DNA of 64,000 nt from Impatiens glandulifera (lineage: Eukaryota; Streptophyta; Magnoliopsida; Ericales; Balsaminaceae), in contig NC_061870.1 of the NCBI RefSeq assembly GCF_907164915.1, positions 4,864,273 through 4,928,272 of the forward strand, given 5' to 3'. Positions 20,553 to 31,246 of this stretch are shown in pieces (positions within the stretch are counted from its first letter, which is position 1; the number at the start of each line of letters is the position of its first letter). The notes beneath the pieces were generated by a model, which worked only from the letters and a program-made list of their open reading frames with translations, was not told the DNA's origin and searched no databases. Made by a program: the position numbers and the translations under genes.

Positions 20553-23500
20553 ATGTCTGCTAAGAAAATTATCTCTCTCTCTCACAATATCATGGAGGTA
20601 GATTTTGATTTGGTCTATGCTTTAGAACAAAAAGATATTGTGGAGATGTTCAAATCTCTAGAGGCCTCTGGCCTCAGAAGATTTCTCAGTGGTCCTTTTA
20701 TTCTATATGAAGAAGTATTTCGTGAGTTCTTCAAAACAAGGAAAGTGGTTGTAGATTCTATCCAGGAAATGGTGAACGACGCAAATATCTCCTTCTCTAA
20801 ATTTATTTTCGTAGAGTTCTTCGAACTTCCTTCTGAGGGTCATACCTTTGACGTTGCGATTAGAGCCGAGATCATCTTAGAAATGCTGATCGTTTTATCG
20901 AACACCGACAGTCCAATCAACATCAATGGGAAGAAGAAAGCCTTGAAATCCCATTTCTGCCTTCTGAATGACATTTTCGCGAAGTCGCATCAGGGCAGGG
21001 CAAGGTCCTTCGATCTTTACACCCAAGAAAATTTTGAATACATGTTGTCAATAAATTGGGCTTCCTCTCTGTTTTCAACCCTTTGCCTAATGATTTCTCC
21101 ATCGAACAAGTAGAGTGCGGGCTTCTCTGTCCAACTCGGCTGGCTCTTGGAGCATCTAGGAGTGCATATGGGTAGGAATGCAATTTTTAACCCCTACATA
21201 ATATTTACTAACATCTCAGTAAAGGGCTCCTTGGAAAGGATAAAACTCACTAAGGAGTTGAATCCTTAATCCTTCGGTCAATAGACGAGTGGTCAATCGA
21301 TCACTCGGTCCAATCATCCAACTATTTCTAGCCACAAGACGACTTTAAAGAGGGCCAAATCTTTAGTCATGGAGTCTGTTGCGAGTTCTAATAGCCAAAA
21401 GAGGGCACCTATTAGGGACTTAGGAGAAGTTGACTCCATTCCTAAAAAGGAGAGACAAGAGAAAATACCCTTTGTCGATGTCCTCTATCATCTTTCTCAC
21501 CATCACCATAAGCCAGCCTAATGAAGAGGTGGGTTGAGTCGTCTGTTCATGTTGCTAATCAGACAAAGGTGTCTAAAGTCGCCAAAATATCATTTAAGGT
21601 AACCTCTTCTACTCTTATGGTCGTAGTGGCAAATATCATTGTTCCAATGGTAGAACAAGCTGGAAGACCAACTATTGAGCCAGTTGGTCAAAATGATGAA
21701 TGTATTAACAGGGAAAATACGTTTGCTTTCCTTGATGAAATAATAGATGTAGATGTTGTTGGTAATAATAACACTACAATTGAAACATAGTAGGTAGTAG
21801 TTCCTCGTCTACTGCTATTGTTACTAACGAACAAGCACTCATTTAGACGGATGTTGCAATGTTCATTGCTGAGATAATCAAAGAATCGCCTGTTCTGAAA
21901 GCAACTAGAACTGTAACTGAGTTTCCAGAAGGTGTGTTTCAAAAATTTCCCTCTCCATTCGAAATATTAAGAGCAGTCAGAGGGGCTCCAGGAATTTCTT
22001 TTTAGAGAACTAGTGTCTACTCCCAAACCAGCCGAAGCTCCAAGAAAAGGAAAAGATAATGTTGAGGATGTTTCAGAAAACCTATATGAAGCCAACTTAA
22101 TCTTAGACCTCATCATGAAGAATGTTGAGGTAAAAGCTGCTGAAAAGATCGAAGCTTTCGACACCTGGAAGAGTCACAAACTCTTTTCACAATACGATGA
22201 AACCATCTCCAGAAAGAAGATTGTAAGAGAATGGAAATAACTGGTTAGAATAGAGGAGCGCATTCTCAAATGGGTAAAAACAACAAGTGTCCACGAAGTG
22301 CTTAAAAGGAGAGAATTCATTGTGGAAAATGTGATGGGGCGTGCTCTTTTTCCTATGATCGAGGCAAGGAAAGAAAACTTCAACCCCCTTGACAAGGATG
22401 TTAATTCAGAGAAAAAGGTTCTTAAACGCCTCGACTTGCTCATGGAGGCCTATTGCTCTACTGTCCTCAAGTACATTCACGGTACAAGGTCGTCTAGATT
22501 TGATATCTTCCGACCCAAATCATCTGGAGAAGAAACCAACTACCAAGATGAGGAGGAACCAATCATTTTCTTTGATGACATTCTATATCCCTAGGGTGAA
22601 CGTCGTCCTTTATCCAAAGTTGAGCAAACACCGTTGTCTTCTGAAGTTAATTTAGACTCTCCAATCCTCAAAGAAGAGGAAATAATTGCCTTTGAAACTG
22701 AGCAGACGTCTGTCACTAAAACAAATGTCCGAAGTTCCCCCAACGTCTGAACAAAGGAAGTCGTAATCTGTTGAGGGGGAACCCTCAAAGCCTTCCGAAT
22801 AGGAACCGACTTCACTAGTTGAGGGGGAACCCTTGAAGCCGTCTGATCAAGAGTAGACTCCGTTTGCTGAGGGGGAACGTTATCGTTCTCAAAGAGTTAC
22901 AGAATCTAAAAAGGCTAAGTCCTCTTCCTCATCCGAAGAAAGACTATCCACTCCTCCAATCACTCGTCACTTATCTCCTGTGAGGATAGCCGGTTATCTT
23001 CATGAATATTTTCTTGAAGTTCCTCTTCAAATTGGGGACATTTCAGGTTTTGTCAATCAGTTGGATGGTGAGTCTCAAGATGTCATAAATGACTATAGGA
23101 CTATGAATGCTCCCATAGAACCCATCCAGGATAAGGAACCAAAGCAATAAATACAGGTAAATCTGAATGTCAATCATATTCGCTCTGTTCTAACGCACTC
23201 GCATGATGTATCCTCTACTCCTCCTTCGTCTAAGGAAGCTTCTCTAAAAGATTCATGTTTTTGCACTACCATTATGGATGCGTTGGGTGCTATGCAGTAG
23301 AAAATAAAGGATATGTCATCCAGACTGCAAAACCTTGAAAAAAGATCCGCAACGAATAAAGAAGTTGTCTCTTCCATGGTTGCTGCTCAAAAAGTCACAG
23401 ACAATAATCTGATGAGAAATACATATGAAGTAAATCTTCTTCACACTCAATACAAGAAGCTATAAAAGAATCTGCACAAACAGTATTCTAATTTTCACGC

Positions 23501-23961
23501 TGAATCGAAGAACTTCAATCTAGATCTGCACCACGAGACAAGGTCCTTGATTGAACATGTTCACAATCAAGTATTGGAGGTTGCCAACGCGCTAAGAAGT
23601 GCAGAAGTCGAACGATTATAGCAAGTAGAGACTGTTGCAAGGCGTTTCCAGGCTGATGAGGATGTTGAAGCTGCAACTGTAAAAAAAAGAGCTCTTATTG
23701 TCGCCAACCCTGATAATGTTAAAGGGGGGGGGGGAAGGAAGCAATATAGAGGGGTCAAGCTCTTCTCGTGGTACTTGATCCAAAAGAAAACCCACTCAAG
23801 ATGATATAGGCAGATGTTAATCTGATAGAGATGGCCACGGTCGTGGAGGAAATAAAGGTGAAGGGAGCGGTGGTCGAAAAATGGCTCAGCTACAAAACGT
23901 TCTAACTGGAGAATCGATTCTTCAAAGTCTAGATCCAATAGTTAAAAGGGAAGGATCTTAA
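20553..23961 (+). pseudogene. aORF copy 4: full-length long-form gag-like post-pol ORF, broken
   Basis: ATG at 20553, then open for 186 codons. Residues 10-70 read MEVDFDLVYALEQKDIVEMF, SLEASGLRRFLSGPFILY and REFFKT. FFELPSEG is near residue 93 and INWASSLFSTL near 167. TAG at 21111-21113 interrupts it, and the same frame continues with GFSVQLGWLLEHLGVHMG. Broken basic and linker segments follow. Then come LYEANLILDLIMKNVEVKAAEKIEAFD (coiled-coil-like, about 22085), three VEGEP-type acidic repeats (22770-22875) and a helical 3' part. The tail is Gly-rich and ends DPIVKREGS with TAA at 23959-23961. An 11-G run at 23724-23734 adds a likely slip. Total reading length is about 1130 codons. The polypurine tract and LTR follow within 140 bp, so it occupies the position of env-like genes in Sireviruses. 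Function unknown. Confidence 0.72.
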
Positions 23962-24082
23962 ATCTAGTATCTTGTGTTATGTATTCTTAACTATGTTTGA
24001 ATACTTTGGTTAAATTACTGAGTTCGTATTCATTTTGATTTACGTTGTCAACTTAATTCATGTTGCTTCGTTTTAACATCAT

Positions 24083-24097
24083 AAAAAAGGGGGAAAT
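24083..24097 (+). promoter_or_regulatory. Polypurine tract before LTR 2
   Basis: AAAAAAGGGGGAAAT directly before TGTTGGAG at 24098. This is the usual plus-strand priming site next to a 3' LTR. Confidence 0.85.
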
Positions 24098-25767
24098 TGT
24101 TGGAGAAATTTAAAACAAATAAAAGAGAAAGTTAATCAAGAAAGAAATAGTTTAATTAACTTTAAATTAATACAAACGAATTTTATGGTTATGAACATAA
24201 TTTTGATGATGTAGTTTGATAAGACTGAGCTGTTTATTTGTTTTATGCAGGCACAAATCTAAAAGACTTTGTTACTTCAGACGCAGTCTGAAGAATGCTA
24301 TCTTAGATGTCTTACGTAGTTAGACGAGATAGTCTAGCTCCTTTAGACGCGGTTTAAAAGGAAGCGTAGTTAGACAAGGATGTCTAACTCCTTTAAACGC
24401 GGTCTAAAGGGAAGTGTAATTAGACAAGGACGTCTAACTCCTTTAGATGCGGTCTAAAGGGAAGTGTTGTTAGACGAGGAAGTCTAACTCCTTTAGACGC
24501 GGTCTAAAGGGAAACGTAGTTAGACAAGGTAGTCTAACTCCTTTACATGCGGTCTAAAGGGAAGCGTAGTTAGACAAGGACGTCTAACTCCTTTAGATGC
24601 GGTCTAAAGGGAAGTGTTGTTAGACGAGGAAGTCTAACTCCTTTAGACGCGGTCTAAAGGGAAACGTAGTTAGACAAGGTAGTCTAACTCCTTTACATGC
24701 GGTCTAAAGGGAAGCGTAGTTAGACGAGGATGTCTAACTCCCTTAGAAGTGCTCTAAAGGGAAACATAGTTAGACGAGGTAGCCTAACTCCTTTAGACGC
24801 GGTCCAAAGGGAATCGTAGTTAGACGAGCATGTCTAACTCCTTTAGACGCGATCTAAAGGAAAGCATAGTTGGACGAGGACGTTTAACTCTTTTAGACGC
24901 GTTCGAAAGGGAAGCGTAGTTAGACGAGGACGTTTAACTCCTTTAGATGCGGTCTAAAGGGAAGCGTAGTTAGACAAGGACGTCTAACTCCTTTATACGC
25001 GGTCTAAAGGAAAGTGTAGTTAGACGAGGACGTCTAACTCCTTTAGACGTGGTCTAAAGGGATGCGTAGTTAGACGAGGACGTCTAACTCCTTTAAACGT
25101 GGTTTAAAGGGATGCGTAGTTAGACAAGGACGTCTAACTCCTTTAGACGCAATCTAAAGGTAAACGTCTGATGCCTTGCTTTAGCAGCCGTCTGAAGATA
25201 ACTTACATCTAACCACGTTTTCTTTGTTGTTTGTTGCTCTTATCTTTAGCAGTCTTACAAGCAAGCTAATTCTTTCAGATGAATGAATGTCACGTACATA
25301 GATATCTTTCAAATATATTCCCAGTTCAAAACAAGATTAGAGGATACTCGGCGCACTACCTGTTCGGTACGGCCACGATCCAAATGCTCAGAGTTTGTTG
25401 TACTCTCGTACTATGGGAGGTCGTCCAACGGACACGTGTCATGTGTACTCAATGAATATTCGACTGTTGGTGTACTTTCTTCAGCAGTCTTACAAGCCAA
25501 CTAATTCTTACAAGCCAGGTAATTCTTTCAAATGAATGAACATCCATAAAACTTCTCGTGTTATTCACTTTCTGGCATTTGCATTCAGTTGTCTAAAACT
25601 TCAAATCCAACAAACAATTTCGTACTTGAATTCGTTTTAAGAGTTTGGAGAATTTGCGAAGAATAGAAATAGATATTAATCCCTCACAGAATTATTATTG
25701 AATCGTTTATCATAAACTATCCACAATAGTCAGACCCTAGTCTCTATTGGTAACACCGATCCCAACA
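24098..25767 (+). mobile_element. LTR 2 of the Sirevirus-like chain, promoter deleted
   Basis: Starts TGTTGGAG and ends CGATCCCAACA at 25767. It has the same 50-bp array and the same end as LTR 1. Compared with LTR 3, about 0.3 kb is missing between GTGTACTT (about 25478) and AACATCCATAAA (25548). That stretch includes the CATAAATAG box. The gap is filled by about 60 bp copied from upstream LTR sequence (CAGTCTTACAAGC and AATTCTTTCAAATGAATG). A GACACGTGTC palindrome remains at 25431-25440. No primer-binding site follows. Confidence 0.85.
24310..25170. repeat. 50-bp minisatellite in LTR 2
   Basis: About 17 monomers of the double-palindrome unit. A three-monomer block of 150 bp (with AAGTGTTGTTAGACGAGG, AAACGTAGTTAGACAAGG and the variant CTTTACATGCGG) is present twice in succession between about 24420 and 24720, a local higher-order repeat. 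Confidence 0.92.
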
Positions 25768-27245
25768 CATGAGGAATACGGATACACCAAAACAATATGC
25801 GAGATATCCTCAAAAAGAACGTCATTGACTTCCAAAATGGACAAAAATGAAAGTCAGAAATGGAGAAATACCCTTAACCTTGGGCTCCTTCATGATGATA
25901 GTAACGGTTTTACCAACCCACTTCTTCTTGGATCCACCAGATGACAAGCCTTCCTCCAAAATCGTGGAGGTAGCATACCACATGCATAGGGGAAACAAAG
26001 ACCCCTTGGGTATCATTCTAGTTGAGACGCGAATGGAGTTAAATGACTCATACTTAACCTCCACCATGAGCTGAAGAGGCTCACTTATAGATCTCTAAAT
26101 CTGTTAATCGATAAACTCGGATGCTTGCCACCAATATGCCCCATCGACGTTATATCCTATAATCTTCAGTACCGAAAAATGAGGAAAGTTTCACCTAAAC
26201 CTCTCGTAGAAAATGATGATGAATCAAAGAATTACTTTCGTGGTATCCCATTATAAATATGGGTTAGATGATGGATGATGAGTCAATGATCACACTCATG
26301 GGTTTAGAGTAGGTCACTTCTTATTATACTCATGCTTTGTTTAAGAAATTTGGTCGTGACTTTTTGCCTCCTTATACGGAGAATGCTATTTCCATAGACA
26401 TGCTGATTGATCATAAGACCTACGTCAGTTACTTGGAAAAGTATCACTACGCCCCCCCCCCAGTTGGGCACCCAAAGTAGCAGAATAATTAATTGCCAGT
26501 AATTCTCGAAGAATATGAGCATGTCAAAAAGAATGAAGTGAAAAACTTCTAGGGTAGGAACAAACTAGAGTAAGACGTAAAACTTATAGCCTTTGTCGTC
26601 ACTTTTTCCTATTTAGACTCTCTCTTTAAATGTAAACAAGAGAGATATGTATGTAACAAACTCAGCGGGTGTTTTGTATAATAACTTGTATGTCTTTAAC
26701 TTCTGAATCACATGGAGATGTTCATTCCCTAGGATTAATTTTACAAGCATAAGCATTGCGTTATACTTATGTTACAACTACAAACCCTCACATCTTTCTC
26801 TTCTCTACAATCCACGACTATAGCAGCCAATACGACCCATAAAAATTAAGATTCGAAAACCGGACACTTTATCCGCCATGAGATGGCCGAGGAAACAACG
26901 ACACCTGAAATGATCTCTGCAACCGAATTTAGGGAAATGAATACAGCTTAACAACATGTGACAGAACAACTTGTGTTGATCATGAGTTCTTTAGCTAATC
27001 AGTAAATACCATCCCCATCCCAAAATATTTCGGCTATGTTCACTCCCATCAATCCCCATCTTACAAGTCCTCGAACTTAAGAGGAAGTTTCTTACTATGA
27101 GGACCCCAAAAAAGATTTCGACCAGACCACACTAGCACAACACAGGACACACGAGGATGAACTCAACCCCATGAGACCACAAGAAATACATATTCCGGTG
27201 GCTAAACAACCACCATAAACGAAATATGAATGCCAAATGGCTCAA
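25768..27245. other. Right flank of LTR 2: unassigned segment with relic gag-like end
   Basis: No primer-binding site and no copia gag. A minus-strand open stretch of 81 codons (26067-25822) is conserved in unit 2 but unrecognised. A plus-strand relic near 26276-26450 reads ESMITLMGLE, then SYYTHALFKKFGRDF, with a TAG. A third relic near 26876-27120 begins MAEETTTPEMIS, then DPKKDFDQT, and looks like the N-terminus of a gypsy gag; TAA codons break it. A 10-C run lies at 26452-26461. Confidence 0.45.
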
Positions 27246-29383
27246 GTTCCTACGTCTACTACTGTTGTTACTAACGAACAAGCACTCATTCAGACGGATG
27301 TTGCGATGTTCATTGCTGAGATAATCAAAGAATCGCATGTTCAGAAAGCAACTAGAACTGTAACTGAGCTTCTAGAAGGTGCGTTTCAAAAAGCTCCCTC
27401 TCCATTCGAAATATTAAGAGCAATAAAAGGGGTTCAAGAAATTTCTTTTCAAAGAACCAGTCCCTACTCACAAACCAGCCGAAGTTCCAAGAAAGGAAAA
27501 TATGTTGCTGAGGATGTTTCGGAAAACCTAACAGAAGCCAACTTAATCTTCGACCTCATCATGGAGAATGTTGAGGTAAAAGTTGCTGAGAAGATTGAAG
27601 CTTTCGACACCTGGAAGAGTCACAAACTCTTTTCACAATAAGATGAAATCATCTCTAGAAAGAAGATTGTAACAGAATGGAAAGAATTGGTGAAAATGGA
27701 GAAGCGCATTCTCAAATGGGCAAAAACAACAAGTGTACACGAAGCGCTTAAAAGGAGAGAATCCATTGTGGCAAATGCGATGGGGGCATGCTCTTTTCCT
27801 AGGCTCGAGGCAAGGAAAGCAAACTTGAACCCCCTTGAAAAGGATGCTAATTCATAGAAAAAGGCTCTTAAACACCTCGACTTGCTCATGGAGACCTATT
27901 ACTCTATTGTCCTCTAACACGTTCACGGTACATGATCGTCTAGATTTGATAACTTTCGACACGAATCATCTGCAGAAGAGACCAACTACCAAGATGAGGA
28001 GGAGCCAATCATTTTCTTTGATGACATTTTGTATCCCTATGGTGAACGTCGTCCTTTATCCAGAGCTGAGTAGACACCGTCATCGTCTGAAGTTAAACTA
28101 AACTCTTCAATCCTCGAAGAGGAGGAAATACCTTCCTTTGACACTGAGCAGACACCTATCGCTCAAAAAGAAATGTCCGAAGTTCCCTCGACGTCTGAAC
28201 AAAGAAAGTCGCAATCAGTTGAGGGGGAACCCTCAAATCCTTCTAAACAGGAATTGACTTCACAAGTTGAGGGGGAACCCTTGACGCCGTCTGATCAAGA
28301 GAACACTACGTCTGTTGAGGGGGAACGTTTTCGTTCTCAAAGAGCTATAGAATCTGAAAAGGCTAAGTCCGCTTCCTCATCCGAAGAAAGTATGTCCTCT
28401 CCTCCAATCACTCTTCATTTATCTCATGTGAGGATAGTCGGTTCTCTTCATGAATATTTTCATGAAGTTCCTCTTCAAATTGGGGACATTTCAAGTTTTG
28501 TCAATCAGCTAGATGGTGAGTCTCAATATGTCATAAATGACTCTAGGACTATGAATGCTCCCTTAGAACCCATCTAGGATAAGGAACCAGAGCAATCAAT
28601 ACAGGTAAATTTGAATGTCAATCCTATCCGCTTCTTTCTAGCACACTCGCACGTTGTATCCTCTACTCCTCCTTCGTCGAAGGAAGCTTCTCTCGGATAT
28701 GCTAGTTTCGCACAACTATTATGGATGAGTTGGGCGCTATGCAGCATTAAATTATGGATATGTCATCCAGACTGTAAAACCTTGAAAAAGGATCCGCAAT
28801 GAATAAAGAATTTGCCTCTTCCATGGTTGCTGCTCAAAAAGTCAAAGACAATAATCTTATGAGAAATACATATGAAGTAAATTTTCTTCACACTCAATAC
28901 AAGAAGATATAAAAGAATTTGCACAAACGATATTCTAATTTTCACGTTGAATCGAAGAACATCAATCTAGAGCTTCACCACGAGACAAGGTCCTTTATTG
29001 AACATGTTCACAATCAAGTATTGGAGGTTTCTAATGCACTAAGAACTACAGAAGCCGGATGTATATAGCAAGTAGAGACTGTTACAAGGCGTTTCCAGGC
29101 TGACAAGGATGTTGAAGCTGCAACAGTAAAAGAAAGAGCTCTTATTGTCGCCAACCCTAATAATATTAAAAAAGAGGAAGGAAGAAATATAGGGGGGTCA
29201 AGCTCCGCTCATGGAACTCAAGGTGGTAGAGGCAGTTGTCAATCTGATAGAGGTGGCCACGGTCGTGGAGGAGATAAAGGCAAAGATGGCGGTAATCGAA
29301 AAAAGGATCGGATACAAAACGTTCTAACTAGGGAATCGATTCTTCAAAGTCTAGATCCAATAGTTAAAAGGGAAGGATCTTAA
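27246..29383 (+). pseudogene. aORF copy 5: 5'-truncated duplicate of copy 4
   Basis: Lacks the N-terminal domain because it starts at the duplication junction. It is open from 27237 to 27641 (TVTELLEGAFQKAPSPFEIL, then LTEANLIFDLIMENVEVKV). A stop at 27639 and a frameshift follow, then an open segment 28173-28577 with three acidic repeats: SVEGEPSNPS, QVEGEPLTPS, SVEGERF. Next comes VGSLHEYFHEVPLQIGD. The better-preserved tail near 29190-29310 is Gly/Arg-rich (GGRGSCQSDRGGHGRGG), and the end is DPIVKREGS with TAA at 29381-29383. The RGG-like tail and coiled-coil segments point to nucleic-acid or self-association, but this is inference. Confidence 0.7.
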
Positions 29384-29505
29384 ATCTATTATCTTGTGTT
29401 ATGTATCCTTAACTATGTCTGAATACTTTGGTTAAATTACTGAGTTCATAATCGTTTAGATTAGCATTCTCAACTTAATTGATGTTACTTAGTTTTAACA
29501 TCATC

Positions 29506-29519
29506 AAAAAGGGGGAAAT
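29506..29519 (+). promoter_or_regulatory. Polypurine tract before LTR 3
   Basis: AAAAAGGGGGAAAT directly before TGTTGGGAAA at 29520. Confidence 0.85.
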
Positions 29520-31246
29520 TGTTGGGAAATTTTAAAACAAAGAAAAGAAAAAATTAATCAAGAAAGAAATAGTTTAATTAACTTTAAAATAATACAAACG
29601 AATTTTATGGTTTTGAACATAGTTTTGATAATGTAGTTTGATAAGACTGAGTTGTCAATTTGTTTTATGTAGGCACAAATCTAAAAGACTTTGCAACTTC
29701 AGACACGATCTGAAGAAGGCTATCTTAGACATCTTTCGTAGTTAGACGAAGTAGTCTAACTCCTTTAGACATAGTCTAAAGGTAAGCGTAGTTAAACGAG
29801 GACGTCTAACTCCTTTAGACGCGGTCTAAAGGGAAGTGTAGTTAGACAAGGACATCTAACTACTTTAGATGCGGTGTAAAGGGAAGCGTAGTTAGACGAC
29901 GAAGTCTAACTCCTTTAGACGTGGTCTACAGGGAAACGTAGTTAGACGAGGTAGTTTAACTCCTTTAGACGCGGTCTAAAGGGAAGCGTAGTTAGACGAG
30001 GACGTCTAATTCCCTTAGAAGAGGTCTAAAGGTAAACATAGTTAGACGAGGTAGCCTAACTCCTTTAGATGCGGTCTAAAGGGAATCATAGTTAAACGAG
30101 CACATCTAACTCCTTTAGACGTGGTCTAAAGGAAAGCGTAGTTAGACGAGGACGTCTAACTTCTTTAGACGCGTTCTTAAGGGAAGCGTAGTTAGACGAG
30201 GACTTTAACTCCTTTAGAAGTAGTCTAAAGGGAAGCGTAGTTAGACGAGAACGTCTAACTCCTTTAGACGTGGTCTAAAGGGATGTGTAATTAGACGAGG
30301 ACGTCTAACTCCTTTAGACGTTGTCTAAAGGGATGCGTAGTTAGACGAGGACGTCTAATTCCTTTAGACGCGATTTAAAGGTAAACGTCTGATTCCTTCC
30401 TTTAGTAGCCGTCTGAAGATAACGTTTGTCTAACCACGTTTTGTCATTTGTTTGTTGCTCCTGTCTTCAGTAGTCTGACAAGCCATGTAATTCTATCAAA
30501 TTAATGAATGTCATGTACGCGGATATCTTTCAAATATATTCCCAATACAAGACAAGATTAGAGGATACTCGGCTCACTACCTGTTCGGTACGGCCACGAT
30601 CCAAATACTCAGAGTCTGTTGTACTCTCGTACTATAGGAGGCCGTCCAACGAACACATGCCATGTGTCTTCAAAGAATATTCGACCGTTGGTGTACTTCC
30701 ACCATAAATAGAAGCTCAAGGACAACTGTCGAACCATCCAACTGATTGAAGAACTGATTGACTATCTATCTGATCGAAATTCACACTAATAAATAAACTA
30801 ACAACTGCTCAAAATACACGAGAATCACTTACTATCTGTCTAGTTGTGATCATATTGTAATTGCATACTATTTTCTCCGTGAGAACCCTCAAGTGTTGTA
30901 AGTTGAACATAGGTTGTTCTATTCAACAAAGAGTTAGCTAGCTACGTGAGTTGTATCTGATTTAAAGTCTTTAGTGGATATCCTTTCGGTTGTGGAAGAA
31001 GGGGTGACGTAGGAGTTTATCTCCGACCATCCATAAAACTCCTCGTGTTCTTTACTTTCTTCCATTTGCATTCAGTTGTCTAAAACTTCAAATCCAATAA
31101 ACAATTCCGCACTTGATTTCGTTTCAAGAGTATTTGCGAAGAATAGAAATAGATATTAATCCCTCACAGAATTATTATCGAATCATTTATCATAAATTGT
31201 CCACAATGTCAGACCCTAGTCTTTATTGATAACACCGATCCCAACA
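29520..31246 (+). mobile_element. LTR 3 of the Sirevirus-like chain
   Basis: Starts TGTTGGG and ends CGATCCCAACA at 31246. It keeps the CATAAATAG box at 30703-30711 and the GGGGTGACGTAGGAG block near 31000, both lost from LTR 2. The flank on the right (CATGAGGAATACGG) is the same as after LTR 2, so LTR 3 is a duplicate of LTR 2 and not an independent insertion. Confidence 0.85.
29735..30395. repeat. 50-bp minisatellite in LTR 3
   Basis: About 13 monomers of the same two-palindrome unit as in LTRs 1 and 2. Fewer copies than in LTR 2 show that copy number has changed since the duplication. Confidence 0.9.

Larger units (their letters stand above)
21799..27245 (+). repeat. 5.45-kb tandem duplication, unit 1
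   Basis: Contains the 3' two-thirds of aORF copy 4, polypurine tract, LTR 2 and 1.48 kb of right flank. Unit 2 (27246-32725) repeats the same order. Offsets are 5447 bp at the left edge, 5422 at the LTR start and 5479 in the right flank. In a sample of the right flank the units differ at about 4% of positions by eye. Confidence 0.85.

Noticed and set aside
23724..23734. Eleven-G run as a programmed frameshift or G-quadruplex signal
   Set aside because: The duplicated copy at about 29166 lacks it and the ORF is dead, so it looks like a slippage product.
26452..26461. C10 tract (and longer C run near 31935) as a functional element
   Set aside because: Variable between the two duplicates and in broken sequence; simple microsatellite behaviour.
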